A stretch of 64,000 bases of DNA from contig NZ_FOHW01000004.1 of assembly GCF_900111735.1 (NCBI RefSeq), positions 141,063 to 205,062 of the forward strand. The letters are read 5' to 3'. Made by a program: the position numbers and the translations under genes. The notes below the pieces were generated by a model. It searched no databases. It saw nothing but the letters and a program-made list of their open reading frames with translations, and was not told where the DNA came from. This DNA is from Pseudomonas graminis. GTDB lineage: Bacteria > Pseudomonadota > Gammaproteobacteria > Pseudomonadales > Pseudomonadaceae. Positions 36,037 through 45,430 of the stretch are shown piece after piece (the stretch's first letter is position 1; each line of letters opens with the position of its first letter).

Positions 36037-36270
36037 GTGAGACCGGCTTCAGCCGGGAAGAGGAATGTGTGATCAACCCGGATTTTATGGTGTGACCACT
36101 GACGTCTTCCCGGCTGAAGCCGGTCCCACAAGTCCGGGTCGCAGCGGGCCTCTCTGGATCCGCGCGGCGCATTGAATAGGACCGGCTTTAGCCGGGAAGA
36201 GGCCAGCGTAAACACCCTCGGGCTTGCGGTGTGAAAACTGACTTTTTCCTGTTGAAAGCCTGGCCTGCAG
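36037..36270. repeat. REP cluster (one full pair plus one degenerate pair)
   Basis: Units at 36037-36062 (forward) and 36105-36129 (inverted) form a REPIN. A second forward unit at 36178-36202 faces a decayed partner around 36243-36262 (TTCCTGTTGAAAGCCTGGCC). No gene lies in this gap. Confidence 0.85.
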
Positions 36271-36299
36271 GGTTTCGCATCGTGCCAGCGAAACCCGCT

Positions 36300-37085
36300 T
36301 TAAAACGCCAGCTTGTACCCGATCGCCACCAGCATCAGCGCCAGACAAGGGCGCAGGATGCCGTCGGGAATGCGACCAGTCAGATGGCTGCCGATGTAGA
36401 TGCCCGGCAGTGATCCCATCAGCAGGTAGCCCAACATCGACCAGTCCATGTTACCCATGCTGGCGTGGCCGATGCCGGCGACGAGGGTGAGCGGCACGGC
36501 GTGGGCGATTTCGGTGCCGACCAGGCGCCGGGTTTCGAGGAAGGGATAAAGCAGGAACAGCGCTACTGTGCCGAGCGCGCCGGCGCCGATGGACGTGAGC
36601 GCAACCATGGTGCCCAGGATGACGCCGGTCAGCACCGTCAGTGCGTTCAGGCTACGCGGGCTGAGGCGGTAGCGATCACCCGCATGCCGCTGGGCAAATG
36701 CCAACAGGCGTTTCTTGAAAAAGATCGCCAGCGCGGTCAGCAGCAGCACCACCCCCAGCGCTTGTTTGATGACCGAATTCATCGCGTCCGGCGCAGCGTG
36801 CAGGCTGCTCAGAAACCACAGTGTCAGCCCGGCGGCCGGCACGCTGCCCAGGGTCAGCCAGCCAGTAATGCCCCAATCGATGTTGTCGTTCTTTTTGTGA
36901 ACCAGTACGCCACCGCTCTTGGTGATGGCGGCGTACAGCAGGTCAGTGCCTACCGCCGTAGCGGGGTTGATGCCAAACCACAACAGGATCGGGGTCATCA
37001 GCGATCCGCCGCCCACACCCGTCATGCCGACAATAAAACCGACCACCAGCCCTGCGACGACGAAACCTGCGTTGCCAAAATCCAT
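36300..37085 (-). CDS. TauE/SafE-family membrane transporter
   Basis: The 261-residue protein has about eight hydrophobic helices and the two family repeats, GFIVGMTGVGGGSLMTPILLWFGINPATAVGTDLLYAAITKSGG near the N-terminus and GTMVALTSIGAGALGTVALFLLYP near 150. Such proteins are proposed exporters of sulfite, sulfoacetate or related anions. The start at 37085 (MDFGNAGF) is set by the family N-terminus. It is a single gene; its substrate is unknown. Confidence 0.88.
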   Translation of the reverse strand: MDFGNAGFVVAGLVVGFIVGMTGVGGGSLMTPILLWFGINPATAVGTDLLYAAITKSGGVLVHKKNDNIDWGITGWLTLGSVPAAGLTLWFLSSLHAAPDAMNSVIKQALGVVLLLTALAIFFKKRLLAFAQRHAGDRYRLSPRSLNALTVLTGVILGTMVALTSIGAGALGTVALFLLYPFLETRRLVGTEIAHAVPLTLVAGIGHASMGNMDWSMLGYLLMGSLPGIYIGSHLTGRIPDGILRPCLALMLVAIGYKLAF

Positions 37086-37230
37086 TGTTCTGCCTGACTG
37101 CACATTTGAAAGCCGGCGGGCAGAATAGCGATTTTTGCTCTGACGACCTCTGTTTTTCTTATATCGACGCTAGATCAAGACGTTCTATGGTTATAACCGA
37201 ATGAGTCATCGGCACACGCTTGGGCGTGAA

Positions 37231-37734
37231 TCACGGCTCGCCTTCCCAATAATCCAGCGTCGCGTCGGAGCGCTGCACAGCGGCAAATGCTCGGGACCCA
37301 TTGATGGTGACCATCGCCTGATACTTGCCGGAGTCCGGGTATTCGCATACTTCTGGCGTCTCCCGGGTGCTGATGGACAAATACTTTAGCGGCGCGTCCG
37401 AGGTGTTGATCAACTGGTGGGGATACTCAGGTCCTGGCGGAATGAAAATGACATCGCCGCTGCGGATCGGCAGCATTTCCCCGGCAACACGCAACGTGCC
37501 CTGCCCGTCCAGAATGACGAACATCTCTTCCTGAGCGTAGTGAAAATGATAAGGGCACGAGCGCTTGCCCGGCGCGACGATGTCCACCGATGCACCCAGC
37601 TTTTGTGCGGCGGTGTCGGTGCCCAGTCGCGCAGCATGGCTTTCGTACAACGGGTCGCGGCGCTCGTGCTGCAGCGGCACCTCATTGAAGTTGCGAATCA
37701 GGCGCGCGGCCAATTGGGTTGGGTCGTTGTCCAT
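37231..37734 (-). CDS. Cupin-domain protein
   Basis: The 167-residue protein has one cupin barrel. Motif 1 is CPYHFHYAQEEMFVILDGQG (about residues 59-78, with His, His and Glu metal ligands) and motif 2 is PPGPEYPHQLINTSD (about 97-111). Such proteins bind a metal and can be dioxygenases, isomerases or sensors. GGAGTG precedes the chosen ATG at 37734. The neighbouring methyltransferase begins in the same direction upstream but 78 bases apart; a link is possible. Confidence 0.82.
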   Translation of the reverse strand: MDNDPTQLAARLIRNFNEVPLQHERRDPLYESHAARLGTDTAAQKLGASVDIVAPGKRSCPYHFHYAQEEMFVILDGQGTLRVAGEMLPIRSGDVIFIPPGPEYPHQLINTSDAPLKYLSISTRETPEVCEYPDSGKYQAMVTINGSRAFAAVQRSDATLDYWEGEP

Positions 37735-37812
37735 GCTCACTCCATCAGAAAACGGTCTCAATCACGGGTCGCGGAACATCTGCATCAGAGCGTTTGATGC
37801 AAGGCGCACGCG

Positions 37813-38577
37813 TTAACGGGTGGCAACGATGAACAGGCGCGGGAATGGCAGCAGCACCGTGCCGTCGTCCAGCGCCGGGTAGGCCTGACTGATCGCCTGC
37901 AGGTACGCATCGAGAAACGCCTGCTGACCTGCTTCGTCCAGCTTTTGCAGATACGGCCGCAGCGCCGAGCCTTTGAACCACTCGACCACCGCCCCGTGCC
38001 CTCCGGCGAGGGGATGGTGATACGTCGTGCGCCAGACATCGACCTCGGCGCAATGCGGCCGCAACAGCTCGAAGTAATAGGCCGCAGGGTGGCGATCGGG
38101 GTGCTTGACCCCGCCGATCCTGTCGGCCCACTGCGCACTCGCGGCGATCTCCCGGGCCAGACGATGGGCAGGCTCCTCCAGATTGTCCGGGGTCTGTACC
38201 GCCAGCACACCGCCTGGATTGAGCAGGCTGACCAGCCGTGGATACAGCGACGCGTGGTCGGGCACCCATTGCAGCGACGCGTTGGCGAGGATCACGTCGT
38301 AACTCTGCGAAGGATTCCAGTTGCCGATGTCCGCCAACTCGAATGCAATGTTCGGCAGCCGCTGACGGGCGTCGCGCAGCATGTCCTCGGAACTGTCGAG
38401 CCCGGTCACCGTGGCCTCCGGGAACCGCTCGGCCAGCACTTCGGTGGAATTGCCGGGACCGCAGCCGAGGTCGACCGCGATGTGGGCCGAGGCCAGGGAA
38501 ATGGCGGCGACGAGGTCGCGTACCGGTCGCGTGCGTTGCTGCTCGAACAGGGAGTACTGCGTGGCGGACCAGCTCAT
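37813..38577 (-). CDS. tam: Trans-aconitate 2-methyltransferase-like SAM-dependent methyltransferase
   Basis: The 254-residue protein starts MSWSATQYSLFEQQRTRPVRDL and has the SAM-binding motif I AVDLGCGPGNSTEVLAERFP (about residues 34-53), followed by VTGLDSSEDML, DVILANASLQW and LVSLLNPGGVLAVQTPDN. This run is typical of Tam, which methylates trans-aconitate to relieve inhibition of the citrate cycle. The start at 38577 has GAAGG upstream; further upstream sequence is not protein-like. Confidence 0.85.
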   Translation of the reverse strand: MSWSATQYSLFEQQRTRPVRDLVAAISLASAHIAVDLGCGPGNSTEVLAERFPEATVTGLDSSEDMLRDARQRLPNIAFELADIGNWNPSQSYDVILANASLQWVPDHASLYPRLVSLLNPGGVLAVQTPDNLEEPAHRLAREIAASAQWADRIGGVKHPDRHPAAYYFELLRPHCAEVDVWRTTYHHPLAGGHGAVVEWFKGSALRPYLQKLDEAGQQAFLDAYLQAISQAYPALDDGTVLLPFPRLFIVATR

Positions 38578-38686
38578 CGGGCCTTCCTTCTGGGTGTACG
38601 GAGTGGCCGAGAGTAAAACGCGCGGGCCGGGAGTACAAATGGGGTGAGCTGCAAGCGGCAAGCGGTTGGCAGCGAGCAGCGGGGGT

Positions 38687-39772
38687 TCAGATCATGACGC
38701 GCCGGGTGAGGTGGCCGCCTGAGACCGGGAAGGACACGTACAGGCCTGAATCAACCTGGGCCCGGGATGCCCGGGCTTGGGCGCGGACTTTGTGGGCCGC
38801 TGCCAGCAGGCGTTGCGCATCCAGTCCCCCATTGATTACTGCATTGACGATGGCGCGCGAGATGTCGTCCAGCCCCGCTTCCGCCGACACCAGCAACAGG
38901 TGTGCGCCGGCGTTCAGGGCGGCGACGGCGGTGTCGGCAATGCTGTTGCCGCGCAGAATGGAAACGGCGTCGAGGTCGTCGGACACGATCAGCCCTTCGA
39001 ACCCCAGTGCATCACGGAGCAGGCCGATCACCGCCCCCGAAGTGCTGGCCGAGCGGTACGGGTCCAGCGCCGGGAACACCGCCGGCCCGGGCATGATCGC
39101 GCCAACGCCTGCCGCAATGACCTGCCGGAACACGTCCAGCCCGTCGCTGAGCGCAGCTGGGTCATCAGCCACGGTAACCCGCTCCACCGCCGGGTCCTGC
39201 TCAAGTTGGGGATGACCGGGAAAGTGCTTGGCCGTGGCGATCACGCCCGCGCGTTGCACACCGCGTATGAAGGCGCAGGCAATGCGCGCTACTTCGGCGG
39301 GATCGGACCCGAGATTGCGCTGGTGCAGCCATGGGTTCACCCCGGTGACCACGTCAACGATCGGCGCCAGGAACAGGTTGACGCCCATCACCCGGGCCGA
39401 GCTGGCCATTTCATAGCTGCGCGATTCGACGTCTTCGGTGCTCATGTGAGTCAATTCGGCCGAAGCCGGCATACCGGGCACCAGACTGTGCAGGCGCTGG
39501 ATGCCGCCAAGCTCCTGATCCACAGCGATCAGCACCGGCGTCTCCGCACACAGTGCCGCCTCCCTGGCGATCGCGGAAAATTGCGCGTCGGTTTCTTCTC
39601 GGCGACGCTCGAAACTCATGCGCCGCGCCAGGTATTCCTCGCGGGTCTCGCCCAGCAGTACCGACACGCCGCCGCCTTGCAGATGCCGGCGCACGGGTTC
39701 ATCCAGCGCGAGGCCGGTAATCGCCGGCATCAAGACTGACCGTGCAGCCCGTTGCAGTTCATCGTGAGACAT
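38687..39772 (-). CDS. Glycoside hydrolase family 3 protein, beta-N-acetylhexosaminidase-like
   Basis: The 361-residue protein is a single GH3 N-terminal domain. Blocks include LIAVDQELGGIQRL, NLFLAPIVDV, the KHFPGHP motif near residue 179, and SDDLDAVSI near 262 (candidate nucleophile Asp). NagZ enzymes of this build release GlcNAc from muropeptides during wall recycling. A likely separate NagZ is expected elsewhere in Pseudomonas, so this may be a paralogue. The QLEQDP after the FPGH motif departs from the usual NagZ D-H loop. Start at 39772 has GGAG. Confidence 0.8.
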   Translation of the reverse strand: MSHDELQRAARSVLMPAITGLALDEPVRRHLQGGGVSVLLGETREEYLARRMSFERRREETDAQFSAIAREAALCAETPVLIAVDQELGGIQRLHSLVPGMPASAELTHMSTEDVESRSYEMASSARVMGVNLFLAPIVDVVTGVNPWLHQRNLGSDPAEVARIACAFIRGVQRAGVIATAKHFPGHPQLEQDPAVERVTVADDPAALSDGLDVFRQVIAAGVGAIMPGPAVFPALDPYRSASTSGAVIGLLRDALGFEGLIVSDDLDAVSILRGNSIADTAVAALNAGAHLLLVSAEAGLDDISRAIVNAVINGGLDAQRLLAAAHKVRAQARASRAQVDSGLYVSFPVSGGHLTRRVMI

Positions 39773-40073
39773 GTGTGCTCCGTTTATCAGGCAGTAACGA
39801 GCAGCGACGGGGGGAATAATATGCTCGTTTGCGCTCACTCTATTCAGTGATCAAGCAGTATGCAAACGTATCGAGCATAGATTAGCGTTTGACTGAGCGA
39901 TGGCACGCATCAGCGGGAATGACCCGAAGGCTCGACGGCGCCGGTGCGATGGGGGTTTGAAGAGGCGGTGAAAAATTTCAGAGCGTGCACTTTTCATTTG
40001 CACGGTTGCTGGTCAACATAGGCGCCCATCGACCCGGTCGAATTGTTTTCGTTTTCTTATTCAGGATGAATTG
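39773..40073. other. Gene-free region between the GH3 and lipoprotein genes
   Basis: About 300 bases between divergent genes, presumably carrying both promoters. I see no repeat or clear regulatory motif. Confidence 0.4.
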
Positions 40074-40421
40074 ATGCGCCGTTTATTTCCGTACTCGTTG
40101 CTGGGCTGCACCGTGGCCGTGGTGCTGGCGGGTTGCAGCTCTACACCGAACAACCCGTCATTCAATTTCGATACCGCCAAGACGCCGTCTGACTACGCCA
40201 AGTGCATTTACCCCAAATGGCAGCAGATCAAGCCCGGCACGACCATGACCGAGAGCAAGGGCCACTACAAATTGCTGATCTCCGGGAAGATCGCCTCCGA
40301 TGAAATTCTCGAGGTCTACAAAGGCAACCCAAACACTCGGGTCTTCCTGTACCAGCGCGCTCCACTTTCGTCAGCCTTTGGCCGCAATGCACTGGAAACC
40401 GCGGTCCGCGACTGCCTGTAA
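40074..40421 (+). CDS. Small lipoprotein, function unknown
   Basis: The 115-residue protein has a signal peptide ending in the lipobox VLAGC (Cys at about residue 21), followed by SSTPNNPS, and so should be a lipid-anchored periplasmic protein. The mature part has two further Cys (in YAKCIYPKW and the C-terminal RDCL) that could form a disulfide. Hydrophobic and charged residues alternate (YKLLISGKIASDEILEVYK) as in a small beta domain. AGGA precedes the ATG at 40074. I do not know the family's function. Confidence 0.8.
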   Translation: MRRLFPYSLLGCTVAVVLAGCSSTPNNPSFNFDTAKTPSDYAKCIYPKWQQIKPGTTMTESKGHYKLLISGKIASDEILEVYKGNPNTRVFLYQRAPLSSAFGRNALETAVRDCL

Positions 40422-40576
40422 CCCTGGCGTGGATCGTGGTGCGCCGATTCGTCGCACAGCACTGCTCCTAGCGCCCGGAATCGCGGGCTTGGCTTGAGAC
40501 ATGCGCCACGGCCCCGCCATCCGGCCACGCAATCGGGCTGAACTTTTGCTTTTACGGCTTCCTCTGAAAGTGACAC

Positions 40577-40595
40577 CGCCCGCTGATAGCGGGCG
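40577..40595 (+). other. Hairpin upstream of the DJ-1/PfpI gene
   Basis: CGCCCGCT-gat-AGCGGGCG is a perfect 8-bp stem 37 bases before the start codon; TTTTT follows ten bases later. It may be a weak terminator of the preceding lipoprotein gene or part of the next gene's leader. Confidence 0.5.
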
Positions 40596-40631
40596 CAGCT
40601 CAACACTTTTTATTTCAGAGGAAAGCGAAAC

Positions 40632-41195
40632 ATGAGCAATCAACTGAACGGCAAGAAGGTTTTGATCATCACGTCCAACACCGGCATCGAGCGCGACGAG
40701 CTGCTCAAGCCGCTGGAAGCGTTGAAGGGTCACGGTGCTGCGGTCACCCATGCCTCCATCGAAGGCGGCACTGCGCAACTGTTCCTCAACGACACCGATA
40801 AAGACGCCGTTGTCACCTCCGATACCAAGCTGGTCGGTCTGTCTGCCGCTGATTTCGATGCACTGGTCATTCCCGGCGGCACCGTCAACGCCGACACCCT
40901 GCGTCAGGACAGCGATGCCCAGAAGCTGGTCAAAGCGTTCGCCGACGCCGGCAAGACTGTCGCGTCGATCTGCCATGGCCCGTGGCTGCTGATCGATGCG
41001 GGCGTAATCAAAGGCAAAACCCTGACCTCCTTCCCAAGCGTGCGCACTGACTTGGTCAATGCTGGCGCGGCCAACTGGGTCGACGTCGAAGTCAAGGTAT
41101 GCCCGGCCAATGGCTGGACCCTGATCACCTCCCGCACGCCAGACGATCTGCCGGCCTTCAACGAGGCCATCGCCAAGGCGCTGATGGCGGGCTGA
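40632..41195 (+). CDS. DJ-1/PfpI family protein (putative protease or glyoxalase)
   Basis: The 187-residue protein has the class I glutamine amidotransferase-like fold: KKVLIITSNTGIERDEL, FDALVIPGGTVNADTLR, and the nucleophile elbow ASICHGPWLLIDAG (Cys near residue 115 with adjacent His). The closest relatives are PfpI/YhbO-type proteins, linked with stress protection, protein deglycation or proteolysis. Strong AGAGGAAAG precedes the start. It is followed by a 24-base perfect palindrome at 41230. Confidence 0.9.
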   Translation: MSNQLNGKKVLIITSNTGIERDELLKPLEALKGHGAAVTHASIEGGTAQLFLNDTDKDAVVTSDTKLVGLSAADFDALVIPGGTVNADTLRQDSDAQKLVKAFADAGKTVASICHGPWLLIDAGVIKGKTLTSFPSVRTDLVNAGAANWVDVEVKVCPANGWTLITSRTPDDLPAFNEAIAKALMAG

Positions 41196-41229
41196 AGCTT
41201 CATCAGTACGCCGTAACGTGAGAACACAT

Positions 41230-41253
41230 CGACGCCGCTGATCAGCGGCGTCG
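41230..41253 (+). terminator. Perfect 24-base palindrome after the PfpI gene
   Basis: CGACGCCGCTGA-TCAGCGGCGTCG has no spacer and is followed by CTGCGTTT. It lies 35 bases after the stop and most likely ends transcription, although the T run is weak. Confidence 0.55.
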
Positions 41254-41394
41254 CTGCGTTTGGGGGATGGGATAACGCCCGACACGCGAGACGGTGGTCT
41301 TCGCAAACGAAAATACTTGAAACCAAATTTCCATCGGTTCGGTCGACATCGAAGGACGCCGCGATCAGCGCAGGTGTCGAGACGAGACACTTCG

Positions 41395-42060
41395 ATGATT
41401 GGAATCATTGTCCCCGCGCACAACGAAGAAGATTTCCTGGACGATTGCATCAAGTCCCTGATCGCCGCCTCTGTCCACGAAGACCTTCACGGCGAGCCCG
41501 TGGAAATTCTGATCATGCTCGATGACTGCTCCGATGCTTCGGCCCGAGTGGCGGCCGCCCATGGCGTTACCACCCACGTTTGCGCCTACCGCAACGTCGG
41601 CATGACCCGCGCGGAAGGTGCTCGACTCATGCTCGAACGCGGCGCCCGCTGGCTGGCATTTACCGATGCCGACAGCGTCGTGCCCTACGCCTGGCTGGCG
41701 CACCAGGTCAGCCTGAAGGTGGACGCGGTGTGCGGCATTGTCGAAGTCGATGACTGGTCCGGGCATCCCGAGCAGGTGCGTCAACGCTACGACTCGCTGT
41801 ACCGCCCGGTCGATGACCATCGGCACATCCACGGCGCGAACCTGGGTGTCAGCGCCGATGCTTATCGGCAGGCCGGCGGTTTCAAGGCGCTGGCTGCCCA
41901 TGAAGACGTGCATCTGGTCGCCGATCTGCAACGCATCGGTGCATCCATCGCGTGGATTTCCGCGAACAGCGTGACCACCAGCGCACGAAAAGACTACCGG
42001 TGCAAAGAAGGCTTTGGGGATTATCTAAACTCACTGTCAGCGACGTCGCTGTCCAGCTGA
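41395..42060 (+). CDS. Family 2 glycosyltransferase
   Basis: The 221-residue protein has the GT2 opening MIGIIVPAHNEEDFLDDCI, a nucleotide-sugar DDCSD motif near residue 43, the catalytic-metal FTDADSVVP near 90, and HGANLGVSADAYRQAGGF followed by HEDVHLV (catalytic base region) near 145-165. There is no membrane segment. The donor and acceptor are unknown. In genomes I recall, a short GT2 like this sits beside acyl-CoA dehydrogenase, PIG-L and methyltransferase genes, as found at 45431-47831 here, so they may form one pathway. The start is the first Met of the conserved domain; the ribosome site is weak. Confidence 0.85.
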   Translation: MIGIIVPAHNEEDFLDDCIKSLIAASVHEDLHGEPVEILIMLDDCSDASARVAAAHGVTTHVCAYRNVGMTRAEGARLMLERGARWLAFTDADSVVPYAWLAHQVSLKVDAVCGIVEVDDWSGHPEQVRQRYDSLYRPVDDHRHIHGANLGVSADAYRQAGGFKALAAHEDVHLVADLQRIGASIAWISANSVTTSARKDYRCKEGFGDYLNSLSATSLSS

Positions 42061-42191
42061 GGTGCTGCGTCTGGATGCGCCACGGCAGGCACGCCGGCAG
42101 GTGGTAGCCATGCGCTGAAACCGGCGGCAGGTCCGGAATTCCGTGCCTTACGACTCCTCTCATTCTTAAGTATCCAACGCCAGGATCCTCC

Positions 42192-43520
42192 ATGCCGCCC
42201 ATCGATCATTCTGCCCGCCCCGGCGACGACACACTCGGCGGCGGCATGCCCAGCGCCAGTGTCGCCATGCCCAAGAGCGGCAACTGGTTCAAGCGGCTGC
42301 TCGCGTTTACCGGCCCCGGCTATATGGTCGCCGTGGGCTACATGGACCCGGGCAACTGGGCCACCGACATCGCCGGCGGTTCGAAATTTGGCTACCTGCT
42401 GCTGTCGGTGATTCTGCTGTCGAACCTGATGGCCATCGTGCTGCAAGCGCTGTCGGCCCGCCTGGGCATCGTCACCGGATGGGACCTGGCGCGGGCCTGC
42501 CGCGAACGCTGCAGCCGCCCGGTGTGCATCGCCCTGTGGATTGCCTGCGAGATCGCGATCATCGCGTGCGATCTGGCCGAGGTGATCGGCACCGCCATTG
42601 CGCTGAATCTGTTGTTCGGCATTCCGCTGATATGGGGCGCGGTGATCTCGGCCGTCGACGTGTTTCTGATCTTTCTGCTCATGGGCCGCGGCTTCCGGGC
42701 GCTTGAGGCGTTTGTCATCGCGCTGCTGCTGGTCATTTTTGCCTGCTTCGCGATCCAGATGGTGTTGGCCCGTCCTGATCTGGCGGAGCTGTTTGCCGGT
42801 TTCATTCCCAAGGCCGAGGTGGTGACCAATCCCGAGGCGCTGTACCTGGCGATCGGCATCATTGGCGCCACGGTGATGCCCCACAACCTCTACCTGCACT
42901 CGTCCATCGTGCAGACCCGCGCCTATCCGCGCACGGATGAAGGCCGACGCCTCGGCCTGCGCTGGGCGGTGACCGACAGCACCATCGCGTTGACCCTGGC
43001 CCTGTTCGTCAATGCGGCGATTCTGATTACCGCAGCGACGGTGTTTCACAAGGCCGGCAAGACCGACGTGGTGGAAATCGAGCAGGCCTATCATTTGCTT
43101 TCGCCGATGCTGGGCGTGGGCATGGCGTCGATGCTGTTCGGCGTGGCGCTGCTGGCCTCGGGGATCAACTCCACGGTCACGGCGACCCTGGCCGGCCAGA
43201 TCGTCATGGAGGGTTTTCTGCGCCTGCGTTTGCCGGGCTGGATCCGCCGCCTGCTGACGCGGGGGCTGGCGATCATTCCGGTGATTGTGGTGACGAGTAT
43301 TTATGGGGCTCAGGGCACTGCGAAGTTGCTGGTGCTGAGTCAGGTCATCCTGTCGATGCAACTGCCCTTCGCCATCGTGCCGCTGGTGCGCTTTGTGTCG
43401 GACCGCAAATTGATGGGCGACTTCGTGACCGGCCCGGTTCTGACGACCCTCGCCTGGGGCATCGCACTGTTGATCATCGTGCTGAACGTGGTGTTGCTGC
43501 TGGGGGCGTTTGGGGATTGA
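42192..43520 (+). CDS. mntH: Nramp-family divalent metal (Mn2+) transporter
   Basis: The 442-residue protein has 11 predicted membrane helices. It carries the metal-site motifs of Nramp proteins: [13 protein letters not shown] near residue 50 and [18 protein letters not shown] near 226. It couples uptake of Mn2+ (also Fe2+) to protons. A Gly/Ser-rich N-terminal extension of about 25 residues precedes the core. I find no MntR- or Fur-like box in the 130 bases upstream. The gene is directly followed by a tandem REP array. Confidence 0.93.
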   Translation: MPPIDHSARPGDDTLGGGMPSASVAMPKSGNWFKRLLAFTGPGYMVAVGYMDPGNWATDIAGGSKFGYLLLSVILLSNLMAIVLQALSARLGIVTGWDLARACRERCSRPVCIALWIACEIAIIACDLAEVIGTAIALNLLFGIPLIWGAVISAVDVFLIFLLMGRGFRALEAFVIALLLVIFACFAIQMVLARPDLAELFAGFIPKAEVVTNPEALYLAIGIIGATVMPHNLYLHSSIVQTRAYPRTDEGRRLGLRWAVTDSTIALTLALFVNAAILITAATVFHKAGKTDVVEIEQAYHLLSPMLGVGMASMLFGVALLASGINSTVTATLAGQIVMEGFLRLRLPGWIRRLLTRGLAIIPVIVVTSIYGAQGTAKLLVLSQVILSMQLPFAIVPLVRFVSDRKLMGDFVTGPVLTTLAWGIALLIIVLNVVLLLGAFGD

Positions 43521-43550
43521 AGCTTGTCCCACAGGAGACCGCGTTGAAAG

Positions 43551-43889
43551 TGTGGGACCGGCTTTAGCCGGGAAGACGTCGGTTTGAACACCATCAATTC
43601 TTCGGTGTGGCGCCTGACGCTTTCCCGGCTGAAGCCGGTCCCACACTGGATACGCGGTGCCTTTGTGGGACCGGCTTTAGCCGGGAAGACGTCGGTTCGG
43701 ACACCATCAATTCTGCGGTATGGCGCCTGACGCTTTCCCGGCCGAAGCCGGTCCCACACTGCATACGCGGTGCCTTTGTGGGACCGGCTTTAGCCGGGAA
43801 GACGTCGGTTCGGACACCATCAATTCTGCGGCGTGGCGCCTGACGCTTTCCCGGCCGAAGCCGGTCCCACACTGGATACGCGATACTGC
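43551..43889. repeat. Tandem array of three 113-base REPIN units
   Basis: A unit starting TGTGGGACCGGCTTTAGCCG recurs at 43551, 43664 and 43777, exactly 113 bases apart. Each unit has a forward and an inverted REP around a nearly identical middle (the text ACACCATCAATTCT recurs in each). The copies differ at a few positions, so the tandem duplication is recent but not brand new. It fills the gap between mntH and the copper genes. Confidence 0.95.
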
Positions 43890-44381
43890 TTAATGGGTCA
43901 TCCCGTGGTCATGGCTCATGTCCATCGCGGCGCGGGCCGGGGCGCTGACCTTCACGACTTCGGTCTCGCCCTTGGCGTTCTTCACGGTCAGGGTCAGTGG
44001 CACCTGGTCGCCCTCTTTGATCTGGCCGTTCAGGCCCATGAGCATGACGTGGTAGCCATCCGGGTCCAGCGCCACGGTCTTGCCCGCGGGCAGCGGCACG
44101 GCGTCGACCGGGCCCATGCGCATGACGTCGTTGGTCATGCTCATTTCGTGGATCTGCACATCTTTGGCCACCGGCGAGCTCACGCTGAGCAGCATACTGT
44201 CGGTGTCAGCGGTAATACGCATAAAGGCGCCCGATGAAGGCTGCCCGGCCACCGTCGCCCGCACCCACGGGTCCTCGACACGCGTCTGGGCAATCGCACT
44301 GACACTAACCCCGGCCAACAGGGCAACGACCAAGGTGCGCGAAACGAACGCGCGCGACGCAGCAGAAAACAGAGCATTCAT
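43890..44381 (-). CDS. Periplasmic copper chaperone, PCu(A)C family
   Basis: The 163-residue protein has a signal peptide (VVALLAGVSVSAIAQ, cleavage near residue 32) and the exact copper-binding signature H-x10-M-x21-H-x-M, beginning at IHEMSM and ending at GYHVM. A His/Met-rich tail (MDMSHDHGMTH) may bind more copper. PCu(A)C proteins deliver Cu(I) to cytochrome c oxidase together with SCO proteins. Its ATG overlaps the stop of the SCO gene (TGATG), so the two are translated as a pair. Confidence 0.93.
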   Translation of the reverse strand: MNALFSAASRAFVSRTLVVALLAGVSVSAIAQTRVEDPWVRATVAGQPSSGAFMRITADTDSMLLSVSSPVAKDVQIHEMSMTNDVMRMGPVDAVPLPAGKTVALDPDGYHVMLMGLNGQIKEGDQVPLTLTVKNAKGETEVVKVSAPARAAMDMSHDHGMTH

Positions 44382-44989
44382 CAGCAGACTTCCATGACAG
44401 TGAGCAGGTCTTCCGCGCATTGCTTGGCGGAAAGCGAAGGCGACAGCCCCAGGCGCAGGTTGCCCCGGGAGTCGAAAACGAAGCTGGTCGCGGTGTGGGA
44501 CATGGTGTAGGTGTTGCCCGCCGGGACCTTTTCGTAGAACACGCCGAATTCTTTGGCGACGTGAGCGGTTTCTTCCAGCGTGCCGCGCAGGGCGACAAAC
44601 GTGGGGTCGAACTGTTTGACGTAGGCGTCAAGGACCTGCGGCGTGTCGCGCTCGGGGTCGACGGTGATGAAGATCACCTGCAGCGTTTTGCCGTCCTCGC
44701 CCATCATCTTCCTGATCTGCGCAGCGCGGGCCAGCGCAGTCGGACACACCGCCGGGCATTGGGTGAAACCGAAAAACACCATCGGCATCAACCCGCGATA
44801 GCTCGACAGGGTTTTGACCTCACCGTCGGTGTCGGTCAGCTTGAAGGTGCGGCCCATGATCTTGTTGCTCAGATCTTTGCCGTACTTGAAATCCAGCGCA
44901 GTGGTCGAACCGTCACAGCCGGCCAGCAGGCCCAGCCCCAACAGGCCCATGCCGGTGACCACCTGACGGCGGGTCAGAAACTCATTCAT
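44381..44989 (-). CDS. SCO1/SenC-family copper/thiol-redox lipoprotein
   Basis: The 202-residue protein starts MNEFLTRRQVVTGMGLLGLG and ends its signal in a lipobox LLAGC (Cys near 25). The thioredoxin-fold domain has the copper-binding CPAVCP motif near residue 81, ITVDPERDTP near 115, and a matching His in MSHTATSFV near 167. It assembles the CuA centre of cytochrome oxidase with the PCu(A)C partner encoded next. Open sequence upstream to 45250 overlaps no other gene but lacks a protein-like look, so the later start is preferred. Confidence 0.92.
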   Translation of the reverse strand: MNEFLTRRQVVTGMGLLGLGLLAGCDGSTTALDFKYGKDLSNKIMGRTFKLTDTDGEVKTLSSYRGLMPMVFFGFTQCPAVCPTALARAAQIRKMMGEDGKTLQVIFITVDPERDTPQVLDAYVKQFDPTFVALRGTLEETAHVAKEFGVFYEKVPAGNTYTMSHTATSFVFDSRGNLRLGLSPSLSAKQCAEDLLTVMEVC

Positions 44990-45430
44990 CTGGCGAACTC
45001 TCGAAAGCAGCGGCTGGCGCCAACGCCAACCCTTTTTTCGTCCACCTCGCGGCACCGCAGGCGTCATTGGCAGCCGCACTGCTAGCCGCGAGGGACGAAT
45101 CGAAAAAAACAGGTGCCCGACAGTGTCGCGCAAAAGCGGCTTGAAAAGGTTACGAGCGAATTTTACAGAAGCCATCCGATGACGCTGCACACCTTGACGC
45201 CCATGGGTTGAGAATCCCCCGCTGCGACAAAACCGCGCACCCAACTCCAAAGCGCGGATCGACTCGTCGGCGCTGAGTCCCTGCCGGATGCAACCGGCAC
45301 GGCTGGCGGAAGAAATGTTTGAACCCCTCCCCGCTGGCGCTGCCGAATTTCATCAGCAGGCCGCGCAAGCGGGCCAGGCAAAATGCCCGCGCACCTCGCG
45401 TCGGCGTCAACGGGACGGAGACGGTCAGCC
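44990..45430. other. Divergent intergenic region between the SCO and acyl-CoA dehydrogenase-like genes
   Basis: About 440 bases without a supported gene. It should hold both promoters. I see no repeat, and no clear operator. Confidence 0.4.

Noticed and set aside
43551..43889. Possible CRISPR array
   Set aside because: There are regularly spaced repeats, but the unit is 113 bases, the spacers are near-identical, each unit is a REP pair, and no cas gene is near.
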